From: Halomicronema sp. CCY15110
GTDB taxonomy: Bacteria; Cyanobacteriota; Cyanobacteriia; Phormidesmidales; Phormidesmidaceae
Direction of reading: 5' to 3'
Assembly: GCF_016888165.1 (NCBI RefSeq)
Contig: NZ_JACSWC010000260.1
Location: 1 to 61,124 of the forward strand
Length of the DNA: 61,124 bases
Under the pieces are notes generated by a model that ran no database searches, was not told the origin of the DNA, and saw only the letters and a list, made by a program, of their open reading frames with translations. Every line of letters starts with the position of its first letter. Positions within the stretch are counted from its first letter, which is position 1. Shown piece after piece: positions 53,092-61,124 of the stretch. The position numbers and the translations under genes are program-made.

Positions 53092-55968
53092 TCAAGAACT
53101 TACGAGCAAATCTTGTATACCATCCATGCCACACATATCATCAAAGCAGGAAGCAATCTCCAGCGGTTCATCAGGGCTCGTACAAACTCTCAGCACCTGA
53201 TTCTTGCAATTCCCAATTGCCCGAATGAGCAAGGTTATCTTTGTGAGCGTATCTGAGAAATGGGCGTCAGCTTTACTTACCAAGGCACTTTCCAGCATGT
53301 TGGAAACTGCTGAAAATCGATTGATGGCTTCAGCTTCTAAAGCTTTCGCCGTTTCGACTTGCTTGGCCAAATAGTGAACGATGTCCAGGTCTTGTCCTGT
53401 ACGCTCAGTAAAGCCCCTCTGTACGCCTTGTAAAACAGCGATCGCTTCCCTGAAGCGCGAAAGGGCGGCTTCGATATCCGATAGCCTATCGTCCTTCAGA
53501 TAGTCTTTAATAGATTCTTCTTGATCCGAGGACAAGTATTTTCCATCACGGTAAGATCCATTGAAATAGATGGAATCTGCCTTTAAGGCTCCCTCTAACG
53601 CATCATTGGACAGATCACAATAGAGCATTTTGATCTGATACAAAGAAGCCCCTCGTAGATTCACATCCTGCAATTGATTACTGACGAACGTCGAGTAATC
53701 TAATTTTGCATTCGTAAAGTTGGCTGATCTGGTGTCTGCTCCATCTAAGCGAGAGTTTCTCAAGTCGGCTCCCACTAAGACAGCCTGGTTTAAGCAAGCA
53801 TCCGTTAACTGGGAGTTACGCAAGTTCGCTCCCGACAGATCGGCATTTCTGAGGTTAGCCGCAGAGAGATTGACTCTAAATAGTTGAGCACCTATCAGGT
53901 TGGTTTCACTGAGGTCAATATCGCTCAAATCACAATTTGAAAAACCAGACTCTCGAATCCTAACGTTTTCCATCAAAGTGGCCGAGAGATTGGAACGACT
54001 GAAATTAGTTTTCATCAAGAAGACATTTTTCAGCCGTGTACCGCATAGATTGGCCTGCTCAAAGCATGACTTCTTGATGGCGGTATCTTCAAACCTGGCA
54101 TACTTGAGGTCAGCCCCGCCGAATATTGACTGGTTGATTTCAGTATTGAAAAAGCGAGCACGCTTTAGTCCTGCTCTTGTGAATTGAGATTCACTGATAG
54201 AGGCTCTTCGGAAGGTGGCTCCTTTAAAGAAAGCTCCTTGAAAAGCTGACCTTAGAATGGTGACATCTGACAAATTGGCCTTTTTGAGATTTGAGCCTTG
54301 TAAAATAGCGTCCTCGAATTTGGCACCACTCAAATCAGCATCAACAAAAATAGCACCTTTGAGCCAGGTGCAAATGAAACTGGCCCGTTGAAGATTAGCC
54401 CGTTCAAAACTAGCATTTTCTAGTCGGCAATCATCAAAACAAACTTCCTCTAGATTGGCATCGTCAAAGTTGGCCCGCGTACAGCGACTCTCGCTAAGGT
54501 TTGCTTTTGCCAGGTTGACACCACCTAAATAAGTGCCCTGCAACAAAGAAAAACTGAGATTGGCTAAAGAGAGATTGGCCTTTTTCAAAGAGGCCCCCCT
54601 TAAGTCTGCACCATGTAAGTCAGCCTCCTCCAAATTGGCCGAGTTAAGCAGACTTCCCCCCAGCAATGCCCCTCGCAAATTAGCTCGCTTGAGATCAGCG
54701 AGGAGGAAGCTCGTATTCAGTAAAATGGCTGCTGATAAATTTGCTCCCTCGAGCTTGGCATCGCTGAAGTTGCTCCGTCTAGCCAATACCTTAGACAGAT
54801 TGGCATTTCGCAAGGAAGCCCGAGATAGCTTGACGCAAACGAGACTAGTGACCCTTCTGGGTTTATCTGATCGAGGCGAAAAATCAGCATGATCTAGAAT
54901 CGCCCCTTTCATCACGGCATTATTCAAAACTGCACCATCAAAAATAGCGCCGGTCAAGTCTGCCTCTGTGAGATTGGCTCGAATCAGTTGAGTGTTGGTG
55001 AATTCTGCTGAGACTAACTTCGCCTTTTGTAATTTGGCCCCTCTAAACGTACTTCCTGATAGATCAGCCTCGGATAAGTCAGCTTCCAGCAGATTAGCGC
55101 CTCTTAACCTAGAGTCGATAATCAAGCACTTCCTCAAGTCAGCCTTTTGGAGCGTCGCCGCACCCAGATTTGCATTGCAGATGCTGGCGCAGAATAAATC
55201 AGCCTCGGTTAAATCTGCTTGTCTAAAGCAAGTGCGATCTAGGTTTGCATTCCGAAACTTGGCTCCCTGAAGATTAGCCCCCACGAAGGATGCATTTTCA
55301 AGGTTCGTATCCTCAAAGTTGGCTCCTGCTAGATCTTTGCGATCGAAGTTGATTCCACTTAGATTCTTGCCTCTAAAGTCTTTGCAGAAAGCCCCATACT
55401 CATCAAAGGGAGAGCGCTCCTCGATGAATTCGAGTAACTGCGAAGCCTGATCTTGATAGTTCTTGTTGTTCGCTGCATCCAAGAAGCCAAGCCGTTGACA
55501 TATCTGCGAGTCAATCTCATGGAAAGCTGCGCTCAACTTGAGATGTTGTTGCGTTTCAGCATCGCCTGTTTCTGAATGCTCTGTAACGGTGGAACTTGGC
55601 TGGCGAGAGCGGACTTTTCTAGAAGGGTGATCACCAGACACGTCTTTTGCCTGTTGTCTGTCAAGCTTCTGATCTTGGCAGGCTGTCAGGTTTGAATCTT
55701 TCTCAATAGATGAACCTTTAATATGTATGCTCTCTACGATTTGGTAGAGCTGCCCGCTTTCTCTTTCAGACAGGTCATTGCGAATAGAAAGTTCAATATA
55801 TCTTTTGACTAGTTCAGGATGCTGATCGTTTATCTCGTAAGAGGTCAGTATCTTTATTGCATCAGCAAAAAGCTGATTCAAGGTGTTCTGATCAGTCTGT
55901 CTGAGTTGGCCCATTTCCGCACTCACAAAGTTCTCAACCACACCACTTTCAACCAGATGTTCTTCCAT
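53092..55968 (-). CDS. Giant pentapeptide-repeat protein
   Basis: The 958 residues start with a helical, charged domain (1-185). A very long run of pentapeptide repeats follows, A-(D/N)-L-x-x, from about 188 to 800 (for example LAGANFEDTNLENASFVGAN). The C-terminus is helical and coiled coil (840-958). The repeats fold as a right-handed quadrilateral beta-helix, here over 100 coils if unbroken. It has no recognisable enzyme domain. It is the last gene of a four-gene minus-strand block inserted into the defence operon and follows a sigma-like gene by 61 nt. Pentapeptide proteins can mimic DNA or serve as scaffolds; its job here is unknown. Confidence 0.85.
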   Translation of the reverse strand: MEEHLVESGVVENFVSAEMGQLRQTDQNTLNQLFADAIKILTSYEINDQHPELVKRYIELSIRNDLSERESGQLYQIVESIHIKGSSIEKDSNLTACQDQKLDRQQAKDVSGDHPSRKVRSRQPSSTVTEHSETGDAETQQHLKLSAAFHEIDSQICQRLGFLDAANNKNYQDQASQLLEFIEERSPFDEYGAFCKDFRGKNLSGINFDRKDLAGANFEDTNLENASFVGANLQGAKFRNANLDRTCFRQADLTEADLFCASICNANLGAATLQKADLRKCLIIDSRLRGANLLEADLSEADLSGSTFRGAKLQKAKLVSAEFTNTQLIRANLTEADLTGAIFDGAVLNNAVMKGAILDHADFSPRSDKPRRVTSLVCVKLSRASLRNANLSKVLARRSNFSDAKLEGANLSAAILLNTSFLLADLKRANLRGALLGGSLLNSANLEEADLHGADLRGASLKKANLSLANLSFSLLQGTYLGGVNLAKANLSESRCTRANFDDANLEEVCFDDCRLENASFERANLQRASFICTWLKGAIFVDADLSGAKFEDAILQGSNLKKANLSDVTILRSAFQGAFFKGATFRRASISESQFTRAGLKRARFFNTEINQSIFGGADLKYARFEDTAIKKSCFEQANLCGTRLKNVFLMKTNFSRSNLSATLMENVRIRESGFSNCDLSDIDLSETNLIGAQLFRVNLSAANLRNADLSGANLRNSQLTDACLNQAVLVGADLRNSRLDGADTRSANFTNAKLDYSTFVSNQLQDVNLRGASLYQIKMLYCDLSNDALEGALKADSIYFNGSYRDGKYLSSDQEESIKDYLKDDRLSDIEAALSRFREAIAVLQGVQRGFTERTGQDLDIVHYLAKQVETAKALEAEAINRFSAVSNMLESALVSKADAHFSDTLTKITLLIRAIGNCKNQVLRVCTSPDEPLEIASCFDDMCGMDGIQDLLVSS

Positions 55969-56029
55969 TTCTCCCTCACTATCAGATACTGTAACGCTTC
56001 AATGTGTTCATTGACTACAAGGCATCTGT

Positions 56030-56689
56030 TCACTCTCTAGGTTTAGGAATCTTTTTTAGAGCTCGATAAAATCGTCGTTTGATCATGTCGATGAATTGCT
56101 TTGATAATTCGCTATTGAAGTCGCCGTCATTGATCAGCGTTTGACAGACTTCATCCCAAGTCTTCTCGTGCAATACTCTAAGGCAAAGGATCTTGTAATT
56201 CAACTCATTATTGATTATTCTTTTTATGGATTCAATGCTATATCTTGGCAATTCCTCATCGCCAGATGTGTATTCTTCATCAAGGCAAGCTGACATAGAT
56301 GCCTTTATCTTTCTTTGTTTAAGCTCTATTCTGCTATATTCTCTCACTATATTGAGAGAGGTTATTTTATACCATCCACGTAGATTTGGAATCTCTTCTC
56401 CCTTTCTGATTTTTTTAACTGCTCGACTATATGATTCGCCGACAATCTCAAGGGCTTGATACTTGGGGTAAAGGTTAAATTGCCACAGTGACTTATTAAC
56501 ATATGCAAAAAAATCGTTCGGATTTTCTTGGGCGAGTAGTTTTGTCATCTCATGTAATTCAGCCTCCGAGGTACACTGAAGTGTTTCTAGATGGATGCCA
56601 TGAGATCTGCCTGGCAGATTATTTTCTGGTGCGACACCAATTTTTTTGTCAGACCTTGAGTCTGATCCTCCTTGATGAAACTTGTTCAT
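56030..56689 (-). CDS. Sigma-70-family-like protein
   Basis: The product has 219 residues from ATG 56689, chosen because ggag lies 6 nt upstream; earlier starts would add up to 19. Region 2 is suggested by LYPKYQALEIVGESYSRAVK and the helix IPNLRGWYKITSLNIVREYS near 100-130. Region 4 by LNYKILCLRVLHEKTWDEVCQTL near 175, though its HTH is diverged and the C-terminus is basic. ECF-type sigma factors of this size direct specific promoters, but in defence loci sigma-like proteins can be adaptors. It sits directly before the pentapeptide gene and may drive it (inference). Confidence 0.65.
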   Translation of the reverse strand: MNKFHQGGSDSRSDKKIGVAPENNLPGRSHGIHLETLQCTSEAELHEMTKLLAQENPNDFFAYVNKSLWQFNLYPKYQALEIVGESYSRAVKKIRKGEEIPNLRGWYKITSLNIVREYSRIELKQRKIKASMSACLDEEYTSGDEELPRYSIESIKRIINNELNYKILCLRVLHEKTWDEVCQTLINDGDFNSELSKQFIDMIKRRFYRALKKIPKPRE

Positions 56690-56988
56690 GTGTTCTCCAG
56701 AACTAGCATCAGGGGAAGACATATAAACACCCAAATTTGTGACCACTCAATTTGTTGCTGCTGCTATTAGTAAGTCAAAACCACATCATCTCCTGATGGC
56801 TCAAAGCCCCCGAGCCTCGGGGATATTGGATTTATAGACTCGCAAGGATGTGGCTTCGGTATAACGTCCTTTGTAGCTCCTGTAATTCCTTATGAGAGTG
56901 AGCCGCAGTCTGTGACAGGTTTCTTGTTGCGAAATGTAAATCCTGCCTCATGCTGTCCGTAGTCCATGGCGCGTCGGAAGCTTACAGA
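56690..56988. other. Gap between the sigma-like and membrane-protein genes
   Basis: No gene was seen. The hairpin at 56808-56822 lies here, and the sigma-like gene's RBS sits at its left edge. It probably carries the promoter for the sigma-like and pentapeptide genes. Confidence 0.4.
56808..56822. terminator. Short GC-rich hairpin in the minus-strand block
   Basis: ccccgag and ctcgggg form a perfect 7-bp stem with one loop base, between the membrane-protein gene and the sigma-like gene. Only three T residues follow on the minus strand, so termination is weak at best. Confidence 0.35.
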
Positions 56989-57444
56989 TTAGTGCAAGTC
57001 GCTGAAGGAGTTAGCTTCAGCTAGTTTGTATTCTGTTGTTCCGATGTTTTGGATATCGGCTGCTTCAATGTTGTGCTGCTCTATCTGCTGAGTGGTTTGA
57101 ATAAACGCAACTTCCGTTCTGATGGTGTCTAGTCTTAGGTTGGCTGCATCCAGTCTGTCTTTAGCGTCTTTGGCCATCTGAGAGAAACACAGGCCAGACG
57201 CGATACCCCCTGCCGTGGTTGCAGTGCCTTCGGATACTCGCTCCGTGAGTAATAGACCGACGCCGCCTAAACTGATAAGTCCGCTGGCCGCTGTCATCAT
57301 GAAAACCAGCTTAAAGCTCTGTTTTGATAGGTTAAAGCTTTCTTGGGCTTGACGTAGTCCTTCTTGTGCAATGTCTACTTTCAGTTGAGTAATGGGATCG
57401 AGCTTCTGTCTGTGTTCAAAATCAAAAGTTAGTTTTGGAGGCAT
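56989..57444 (-). CDS. Membrane protein resembling the TRADD-N-associated membrane domain
   Basis: The product has 151 residues. A helix QEGLRQAQESFNLSKQSFKLV (about 28-48) leads to two membrane spans at about 49-68 and 75-95, then a long helix (about 98-135, KDAKDRLDAANLRLDTIRTE). The pattern of Q-x-x-x-S-F-x-x-S before two spans and a following helix resembles the TRADD-N-associated membrane domain found in predicted cyanobacterial conflict systems. I recall it from family descriptions and cannot confirm it by search. It would be the membrane-acting component of the block. Confidence 0.6.
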   Translation of the reverse strand: MPPKLTFDFEHRQKLDPITQLKVDIAQEGLRQAQESFNLSKQSFKLVFMMTAASGLISLGGVGLLLTERVSEGTATTAGGIASGLCFSQMAKDAKDRLDAANLRLDTIRTEVAFIQTTQQIEQHNIEAADIQNIGTTEYKLAEANSFSDLH

Positions 57445-57516
57445 GTTGGTCTCCTAAAGTAGTAGAGAAGTGGAAATCTCTATAGCCTGATGATTTCAAG
57501 GCTAAAATCTTTATTT

Positions 57517-57726
57517 TTACAGAAGAGCTATGAGGAGAATGATTCCTCCTGCCATGGCAATTACAGCTACCGGTCCGCCATTTCTTTGAGATATATCTTT
57601 CCTAAATCCGCACCAGATACACTCAAAGATGCCCGCTTCTGTCTGGTTTAGAGTTTGTTTGTCACATTTGGGGCAGTTATGCAAAATATCCCTTGAATCG
57701 CGGGAATCAAATAGATTTTGAGTCAT
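57517..57726 (-). CDS. Zinc-ribbon protein with a C-terminal membrane anchor
   Basis: The product has 69 residues. CPKC at 18-21 and CIWC at 36-39 form a zinc ribbon, followed by one C-terminal membrane span (about 52-69, VAVIAMAGGIILLIALL). It is the promoter-proximal gene of the minus-strand block. Small zinc-ribbon/TM proteins often accompany sensor or effector membrane proteins; the specific function is unknown. Confidence 0.7.
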   Translation of the reverse strand: MTQNLFDSRDSRDILHNCPKCDKQTLNQTEAGIFECIWCGFRKDISQRNGGPVAVIAMAGGIILLIALL

Positions 57727-58119
57727 TTCAGGATCTCCGTCATTATATCTTTAGAAGGATTGTTGGTCCGCTAGAGACTTCTAGCGTTGTTAAACCCTAT
57801 TTTTCTCACCTCTACTTTTCTATGATGATTAGCTGGCGAAAGTGACATTCTGGATGGTACAAAAATATTGATTTTTGAAAAGTCGGTTCTTGTCGTACTG
57901 GAAGAAGACTCAGTTTGGCTGAGATAAACTTCTTATGCGGATTTGGATGCATTGTCACACCTGTTCCAAGGCATCAGAACTTGTGTACAGAGTCAGATAA
58001 ATGTCATGTTTCTTTTATCAAGGGCTTTCTGATCAGTTATCTACGTCACGAAAACGTCTTCTTCTTGAAGAGTCTGGGAACGCTGAAATCAATATCCTCT
58101 GAGTCATGCGGCTTGTAAC
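57727..58119. other. Divergent promoter region between the inserted block and the helicase
   Basis: AT-rich, with no convincing gene. A plus-strand frame at 57915-58118 is open but has no RBS or recognisable sequence. It should hold the promoter of the minus-strand block and, because the block separates the helicase from its usual operon, a new promoter for the helicase gene. No clear promoter boxes were called. Confidence 0.4.
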
Positions 58120-60894
58120 GTGGCCTCCAATATGAATTCGCCCCCAATCCAGCGTTTTTCTTCTCGCACCCATCGCCTAGACCAAACGGTACTCACTAAG
58201 TACCTGAAGCAGGCAAAACGCTACCACCGCATCGCCGGATACTTCACCTCGTCCCTATTTGAGATTGCGGGAGAACACCTCGACGGTATCGAAGATGTCC
58301 GCATCGTCTGCAACTCCGACGTGCGCTCTGAAGACATCAAAGTCGCCAAAATTCAGGAATCCAAGCTGCTAGGCCGCCTCAATAGCTTGCCAGTCGAAGC
58401 GGAATCACTGCTCAACCGCCCTCGGTATAAATGGCTTTACGAATTTCTGGATAAACACCCCAACGCTATCCGCGTTGCCCCAGACGACTTCTGCGGGTTC
58501 GTTCACGGTAAGGCAGGCGTCATCGAACTGCACGATGGGCGCCAGATTGGCTTCATGGGCTCCATGAACGAAACCCGTGCGGGCTGGCAATCTCACTATG
58601 AAATCGTGTGGTCAGACGAAAGCCCTGAAGGCGTGGCCTGGATACAAGCTGAATTTGATGCGCTATGGGCCAAGGCTGTCCCATTACCTAGAGCCGTCGT
58701 CCAGGAAGTGGGGCGTCGCGCCCATCGGGTGGAGATTGAACTGGGCGATCAACCCGATGAAGAGAGTCTGGCTCCTGCCGCCCTGGTGGAGTCGCCCATG
58801 TACCGGGAGGGACTGTCGCTCTCGCCCTGGCAGCGGGCCTTCGTCGCTGAATGTATGAAGCATCTGCGCTGGCATGGTGTTGTCAGGCTCTTGCTAGCCG
58901 ATGAAGTGGGGTTAGGTAAAACCCTGGCTCTCGCTACAGCAGCCCTCACCTTAACCCTGGTCCACGAACAGGAGATCGCCCAACGGGGCGCACGAGGCCG
59001 CCGCCGTCCTATCGTCATCTTTGCGCCCGCTCCCCTGACAGAACAGTGGCAGACCGAACTACTGGATAAGCTGGGCCTCCCTTGTGCTCGTTGGTCTTCC
59101 CAGAAAAAGGTGTGGCTCGATCCAGAAGACCGGGCGATTTCCCCCACGGGTGCCGAAAATGTGACACGCTGCCCGCTCCGCATTGGCATTATCTCCACGG
59201 GGCTGATCGTCCAACCCACGAGAGAGCGCGATCTCCTCAGTCAACTCAATTTTGAAATTCTGATTCAGGACGAATCCCACAAATCCCGCAGTAAGCAAGG
59301 CATGGGTAAAGACGCTGGTGAACCCAATGCCCTGTTGAAATTCATGCTGGCCGCCGCCGGGAGATCGCGCCATGTCTTGCTGGGTACGGCCACCCCTATG
59401 CAAACACAAGTCGAAGACCTGTGGGACCAGCTGAAGATTTTGCACCAGGGTGATGGACGTTTTGTTATGGGCAATGAGCTGAGTCCCTGGCATTACCCCG
59501 AACAGGTGGTTCCGGTGGTAACGGGCGAGTCACACATTGGCGATCTCGAAGAAGCTTGGCGATATTTGCGATCGCCTCTCCCGCCTCTCGATTCTTCCGC
59601 AGAAAGTGACTTTCGCCGCGTTATCCATGAAATTCGAGGCGAGCTGGGAATGCCGCCTAAAGACTTTGATACCGCTGCCCCCATAGTCAATCTGCCCTAT
59701 GCCGTTCGGGATGATTTGGAGGATTTGCTGGATACCGAACGGGCCAATATGCGGTTTTTCCAACGCCACAACCCGATCGTGCGCCATGTGGTGCTGCGCA
59801 AACGCAAGGTACTCGAAGACGCCGGACTGCTGGAAAAAGTCGGCGTAGACCTCCATCCCAATCAGGAAAAGTGCCGCGATCCCAATACCTTTGCCATTTT
59901 GTTCCAACGACGGGCATTAAGAACCGACCAGGCTTTTCTCAATGCTTACGAGGCCGCACAGACGTTTGGCCGAATCTACGGTAGACGAGCTGGAGCCGGG
60001 TTCATGAAAAATCTCGTCGAGCAGCGGCTCTGCTCTAGCTGTGTGGCCGGACTCAATACAGCTCAGCAGCTATTAAACAAGCAGGCGGCTGAAGACGAGA
60101 ACGAGCAAGAGTCAGTGCAAGATATTGAGCTAGCGATCGCGGAGCAAGAGGCCCTGCACGACCTGATCAATGCCCTCAAAGAGATGCAGGAGGAAGATCC
60201 GAAACTCAAGGCCGTTAAACATTACCTCACTCAGGAAAACTGGGTTCAGCACGGCTGCATTATCTTCAGCCAGTACTACGACACCGCCGCCTGGGTCGCT
60301 GAAAATCTAGCCGCTCTCTTTCCCAATCAGCTCATTGGCCTCTATGCCGGTGCTGATAAAAGCGCGCTCTTCCGGGGACCGGAGAATTCAAACCGAGCCA
60401 AGCGAGAAACGCTTAAAAAGATGGTCGAAGAGCAAGCCATTCGCATCATGGTGGCCACCGATGCCGCCTGTGAAGGACTCAACCTCCAGCGCCTCGGCAC
60501 CCTCATCAATGTTGATTTACCCTGGAACCCAACTCGCCTGGAACAACGGATAGGGCGTATCAAACGCTTCGGCCAAACTCGCCCCACCGTTGACATGCTC
60601 AACCTGGTCTATCAGGATACCGTCGATGAAACCATCTACGAACGCCTTTCAGAACGCATGAGGGACCGCTTTGACCTTTTTGGATCCTTACCTGACACAA
60701 TCGAAGATACCTGGATTAAAAATATTGAAACCCTGGACGAGAAACTCGACGAGTACATCAACGCTCAGAAGCGGGTCAATGGCTTCGATATTCGCTACAA
60801 CGCCAACCTTGATGCTGAAGAAGATGAATGGCGAAACTGTGCAAGGGTTCTTTCACGCCGCAGCATTGAAACCTTGATGCGTAATGGCTGGTGA
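58120..60894 (+). CDS. PLD nuclease-SNF2 helicase of the defence module
   Basis: The product has 924 residues from GTG 58120 (920 from ATG 58132). The N-terminus is a phospholipase D-type nuclease with a single HKD motif: VHGKAGVIELHDGRQ near 128, then GSMNE. A SNF2-type helicase follows with Walker A LADEVGLGKT near 259, ILIQDESHKS near 380, GCIIFSQYYDTAAW near 711 and the C-terminal ATDAACEGLNLQRLG and QRIGRIKRFGQ near 783-815. The whole resembles DISARM DrmD-like and PLD-helicase fusions, and is the fourth member of the DUF499-DUF3780-DUF1156 module. It is displaced from the methylase by a 5-kb opposing block. It ends before a shared terminator. Confidence 0.87.
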   Translation: MASNMNSPPIQRFSSRTHRLDQTVLTKYLKQAKRYHRIAGYFTSSLFEIAGEHLDGIEDVRIVCNSDVRSEDIKVAKIQESKLLGRLNSLPVEAESLLNRPRYKWLYEFLDKHPNAIRVAPDDFCGFVHGKAGVIELHDGRQIGFMGSMNETRAGWQSHYEIVWSDESPEGVAWIQAEFDALWAKAVPLPRAVVQEVGRRAHRVEIELGDQPDEESLAPAALVESPMYREGLSLSPWQRAFVAECMKHLRWHGVVRLLLADEVGLGKTLALATAALTLTLVHEQEIAQRGARGRRRPIVIFAPAPLTEQWQTELLDKLGLPCARWSSQKKVWLDPEDRAISPTGAENVTRCPLRIGIISTGLIVQPTRERDLLSQLNFEILIQDESHKSRSKQGMGKDAGEPNALLKFMLAAAGRSRHVLLGTATPMQTQVEDLWDQLKILHQGDGRFVMGNELSPWHYPEQVVPVVTGESHIGDLEEAWRYLRSPLPPLDSSAESDFRRVIHEIRGELGMPPKDFDTAAPIVNLPYAVRDDLEDLLDTERANMRFFQRHNPIVRHVVLRKRKVLEDAGLLEKVGVDLHPNQEKCRDPNTFAILFQRRALRTDQAFLNAYEAAQTFGRIYGRRAGAGFMKNLVEQRLCSSCVAGLNTAQQLLNKQAAEDENEQESVQDIELAIAEQEALHDLINALKEMQEEDPKLKAVKHYLTQENWVQHGCIIFSQYYDTAAWVAENLAALFPNQLIGLYAGADKSALFRGPENSNRAKRETLKKMVEEQAIRIMVATDAACEGLNLQRLGTLINVDLPWNPTRLEQRIGRIKRFGQTRPTVDMLNLVYQDTVDETIYERLSERMRDRFDLFGSLPDTIEDTWIKNIETLDEKLDEYINAQKRVNGFDIRYNANLDAEEDEWRNCARVLSRRSIETLMRNGW

Positions 60895-60915
60895 AACTTC
60901 CAAAACTCGATGCAC

Positions 60916-60953
60916 TTCAAAAGCCCCTGACTAGGCAGCCAGGGGCTTTTGAA
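60916..60953. terminator. Bidirectional rho-independent terminator
   Basis: A perfect 14-bp stem, ttcaaaagcccctg with caggggcttttgaa, surrounds a 10-base loop and has T-rich ends in both directions. It lies after the plus-strand helicase and, across the window boundary on the restored circle, after the minus-strand methyltransferase-helicase. It therefore serves two convergent genes. Confidence 0.85.
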
Positions 60954-60981
60954 CTTTTCTCTGGAATAGACAGCGCATCCA

Positions 60982-61049
60982 TCACGGATCCCGAATGTCC
61001 TCGATCCTGGTTTTCGCACACTTGGCAACAAGATTCATAAGGGAGCAGG
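60982..61049 (-). pseudogene. Displaced C-terminal end of the methyltransferase-helicase gene (33-4997)
   Basis: Joining 76 onward to 61049 downward through a single TA on the minus strand keeps the frame: Met-Glu-Ala then Thr-Cys-Ser-Leu-Met-Asn and about 16 more codons to a TGA at 60984-60982. The resulting tail ends 29 bp before the bidirectional terminator. Without the insertion this is the natural C-terminus. Confidence 0.7.
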
Positions 61050-61051
61050 TA

Positions 61052-61124
61052 TTAAATGTCAAGTACATAGGCGTGTCGCGACAACTACATAGGCGGATGA
61101 GTCGTCGGCAAAGCGCGATCGGCA
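61052..61124. repeat. Right terminal inverted repeat of an insertion sequence
   Basis: This is the exact reverse complement of 1-73 and is preceded by TA at 61050-61051. It is the other end of the same insertion, or of another copy of the same element. The two ends have identical lengths within the window because the window stops at the repeat. Confidence 0.75.

Noticed and set aside
57915-58118. Plus-strand 67-codon frame before the helicase
   Set aside because: It has no RBS, no recognisable sequence, and ends at the helicase start in a region better explained as a promoter.
60795-61031. Minus-strand 78-codon frame at the right end
   Set aside because: It runs through the bidirectional terminator and into the helicase coding region. 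The correct frame here is the displaced tail ending at 60982.
1-61124. Linear plasmid with telomere-like inverted ends
   Set aside because: The TA borders, the restored reading frame and the shared terminator across the join fit an IS insertion in a circle better. No protelomerase-like gene was recognised.

Overview
The window looks like almost all of a conjugative cyanobacterial plasmid, or a closely related mobile element. The HIP1 octamer gcgatcgc recurs (for example 17115-17122 and 25327-25334). Uma2 nucleases, DUF433/DUF5615 toxin-antitoxin pairs and a pentapeptide-repeat protein also fit a cyanobacterium, perhaps a filamentous Leptolyngbya-type genus (inference). The first 73 and last 73 bases are perfect inverted copies, each bordered by TA. 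Removing them and one TA joins the large helicase gene at 33-4997 in frame to a short C-terminal tail at 60982-61049, which then faces a bidirectional terminator shared with the convergent gene at 58120-60894. The simplest reading is a circle interrupted by one insertion sequence with TA target duplication, with the window running from one IS end to the other.

Layout. (1) 0-6.3 kb, minus: a DarB/strawberry-notch-like methyltransferase-helicase, a small protein, and a gene truncated at its 5' end. (2) 6.4-16.2 kb, minus: a type I restriction-modification operon (hsdR, hsdM, hsdS) continued by an AAA ATPase and an HNH nuclease resembling Septu PtuA/PtuB. (3) 16.3-17.6 kb: one small gene and at least eleven tandem 21-bp degenerate repeats. 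(4) 17.6-29.2 kb, plus: a type IV secretion operon (pilin-like, VirB3-VirB4 fusion, secreted protein, VirB6, VirB8, VirB10, VirB9, VirD4). (5) 29.2-31.0 kb: palindromes followed by parA and a parB-like gene. (6) 31.0-33.0 kb: an integron with intI, an attI region, one cassette encoding a membrane protein, and attC. (7) 33.3-40.3 kb: plasmid accessory genes, including two Uma2 proteins, RHH and HTH regulators, and a large coiled-coil ATPase-like membrane protein. (8) 40.4-43.3 kb, minus: two more gene cassettes with attC sites, headed by an inverted copy of the attI flank. (9) 43.5-44.6 kb: two small genes, one GNAT-like.

(10) 44.8-60.9 kb: a second defence region. Its backbone is the set DUF499 ATPase, DUF3780, DUF1156 DNA methylase and PLD/SNF2 helicase. 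Two DUF433/DUF5615 toxin-antitoxin pairs have entered it between DUF3780 and DUF1156, leaving a duplicated DUF3780 tail. A 5-kb minus-strand block lies between the methylase and the helicase. It encodes a zinc-ribbon membrane protein, a protein resembling the TRADD-N-associated membrane domain, a sigma-70-like protein and a 958-residue pentapeptide-repeat protein. This block is my best candidate for an undescribed system.

No replication initiator and no relaxase were recognised. The truncated gene at 5197-6327 and the 21-bp repeats are weak candidates for what remains of a mobilisation gene and an origin. The IS interior lies outside the window.
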